NCBI GenBank assembly: GCA_016295375.1
Contig: JAEDLI010000131.1
Coordinates: 1-5,369 of the forward strand
Source of the DNA: Fibrobacter sp.
GTDB taxonomy: Bacteria > Fibrobacterota > Fibrobacteria > Fibrobacterales > Fibrobacteraceae
Direction: 5' to 3'
Length of the DNA stretch: 5,369 nucleotides
Below the pieces are notes generated by a model that did no database searches, was not told where the DNA came from, and was given only the letters and a program-made list of their open reading frames with translations. Positions 5,356 through 5,369 of this stretch are shown here, piece by piece; the first letter of the stretch is position 1, and every line of letters starts with the position of its first letter. The translations under genes and the position numbers were made by a program.

Positions 5356-5369
5356 CAAAAGAGCCTTCT

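Noticed and set aside
4876..5358. Minus-strand open frames of 160 and 141 codons at the 3' end
   Set aside because: They overlap each other in different frames, start in or near the second hairpin, read through the terminator stem, and are antisense to the conserved C-terminal module.
1..5369. CRISPR array, tRNA, mobile element, toxin-antitoxin or defence system
   Set aside because: No regularly spaced nucleotide repeats, tRNA cloverleaf, terminal inverted repeats or transposase, and no small gene pair is present; the window is filled by one structural surface-protein gene.

Overview
The window holds one complete, very large coding region on the + strand (313-5268, 1651 codons) with its own flanking control regions. 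Nothing else in it can be supported as a gene. The protein has a Sec signal peptide, a fibro-slime/PA14-like domain around the motif GDDDIWVFIN, and a C-terminal module ending in a GTGAYIAKL strand and a WGAKRGK tail. This combination points strongly to the genus Fibrobacter (phylum Fibrobacterota, fibre-degrading gut bacteria) or a close relative. Fibro-slime proteins are a large paralogous family there, and some are known as outer-membrane or cellulose-associated proteins.

Layout. 1-312 is an AT-rich intergenic region full of A and T tracts. It has a candidate promoter element near 253-258, a small possible leader hairpin (261-278) and a good ribosome binding site (AAGGTG, 299-304). 313-5268 encodes the surface protein. 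In order it contains: signal peptide (residues 1-35); a beta-rich N-terminal region with at least two tandem CGWY modules about 107 residues apart; the front part of a fibro-slime region (about 397-480); a cysteine-rich insert (503-655, 11 Cys); the fibro-slime core (657-747); a long stretch of probable Ig-like or beta-sandwich modules (about 757-1312); an Ig-like module with the LSEPV motif (1317-1464); and a conserved-looking C-terminal module (1465-1651). A strong rho-independent terminator (5291-5320) closes the unit. A second hairpin (5333-5355) has its short T run on the minus strand, so it may end a convergent gene that lies beyond the window.

The likely role is an exported, disulfide-stabilised, multidomain surface protein for contact with carbohydrate or plant fibre. 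No catalytic domain can be recognised. The gene appears monocistronic: no neighbour lies inside the window, and a terminator follows 23 bases after the stop codon. I see no CRISPR array, tRNA, rRNA, mobile element or defence system. The points most worth a second look are the CGWY repeats, the cysteine-rich insert beside the fibro-slime core, the A8 slippery tract in mid-gene, the C-terminal module as a possible sorting signal, and the phased A/T tracts upstream.
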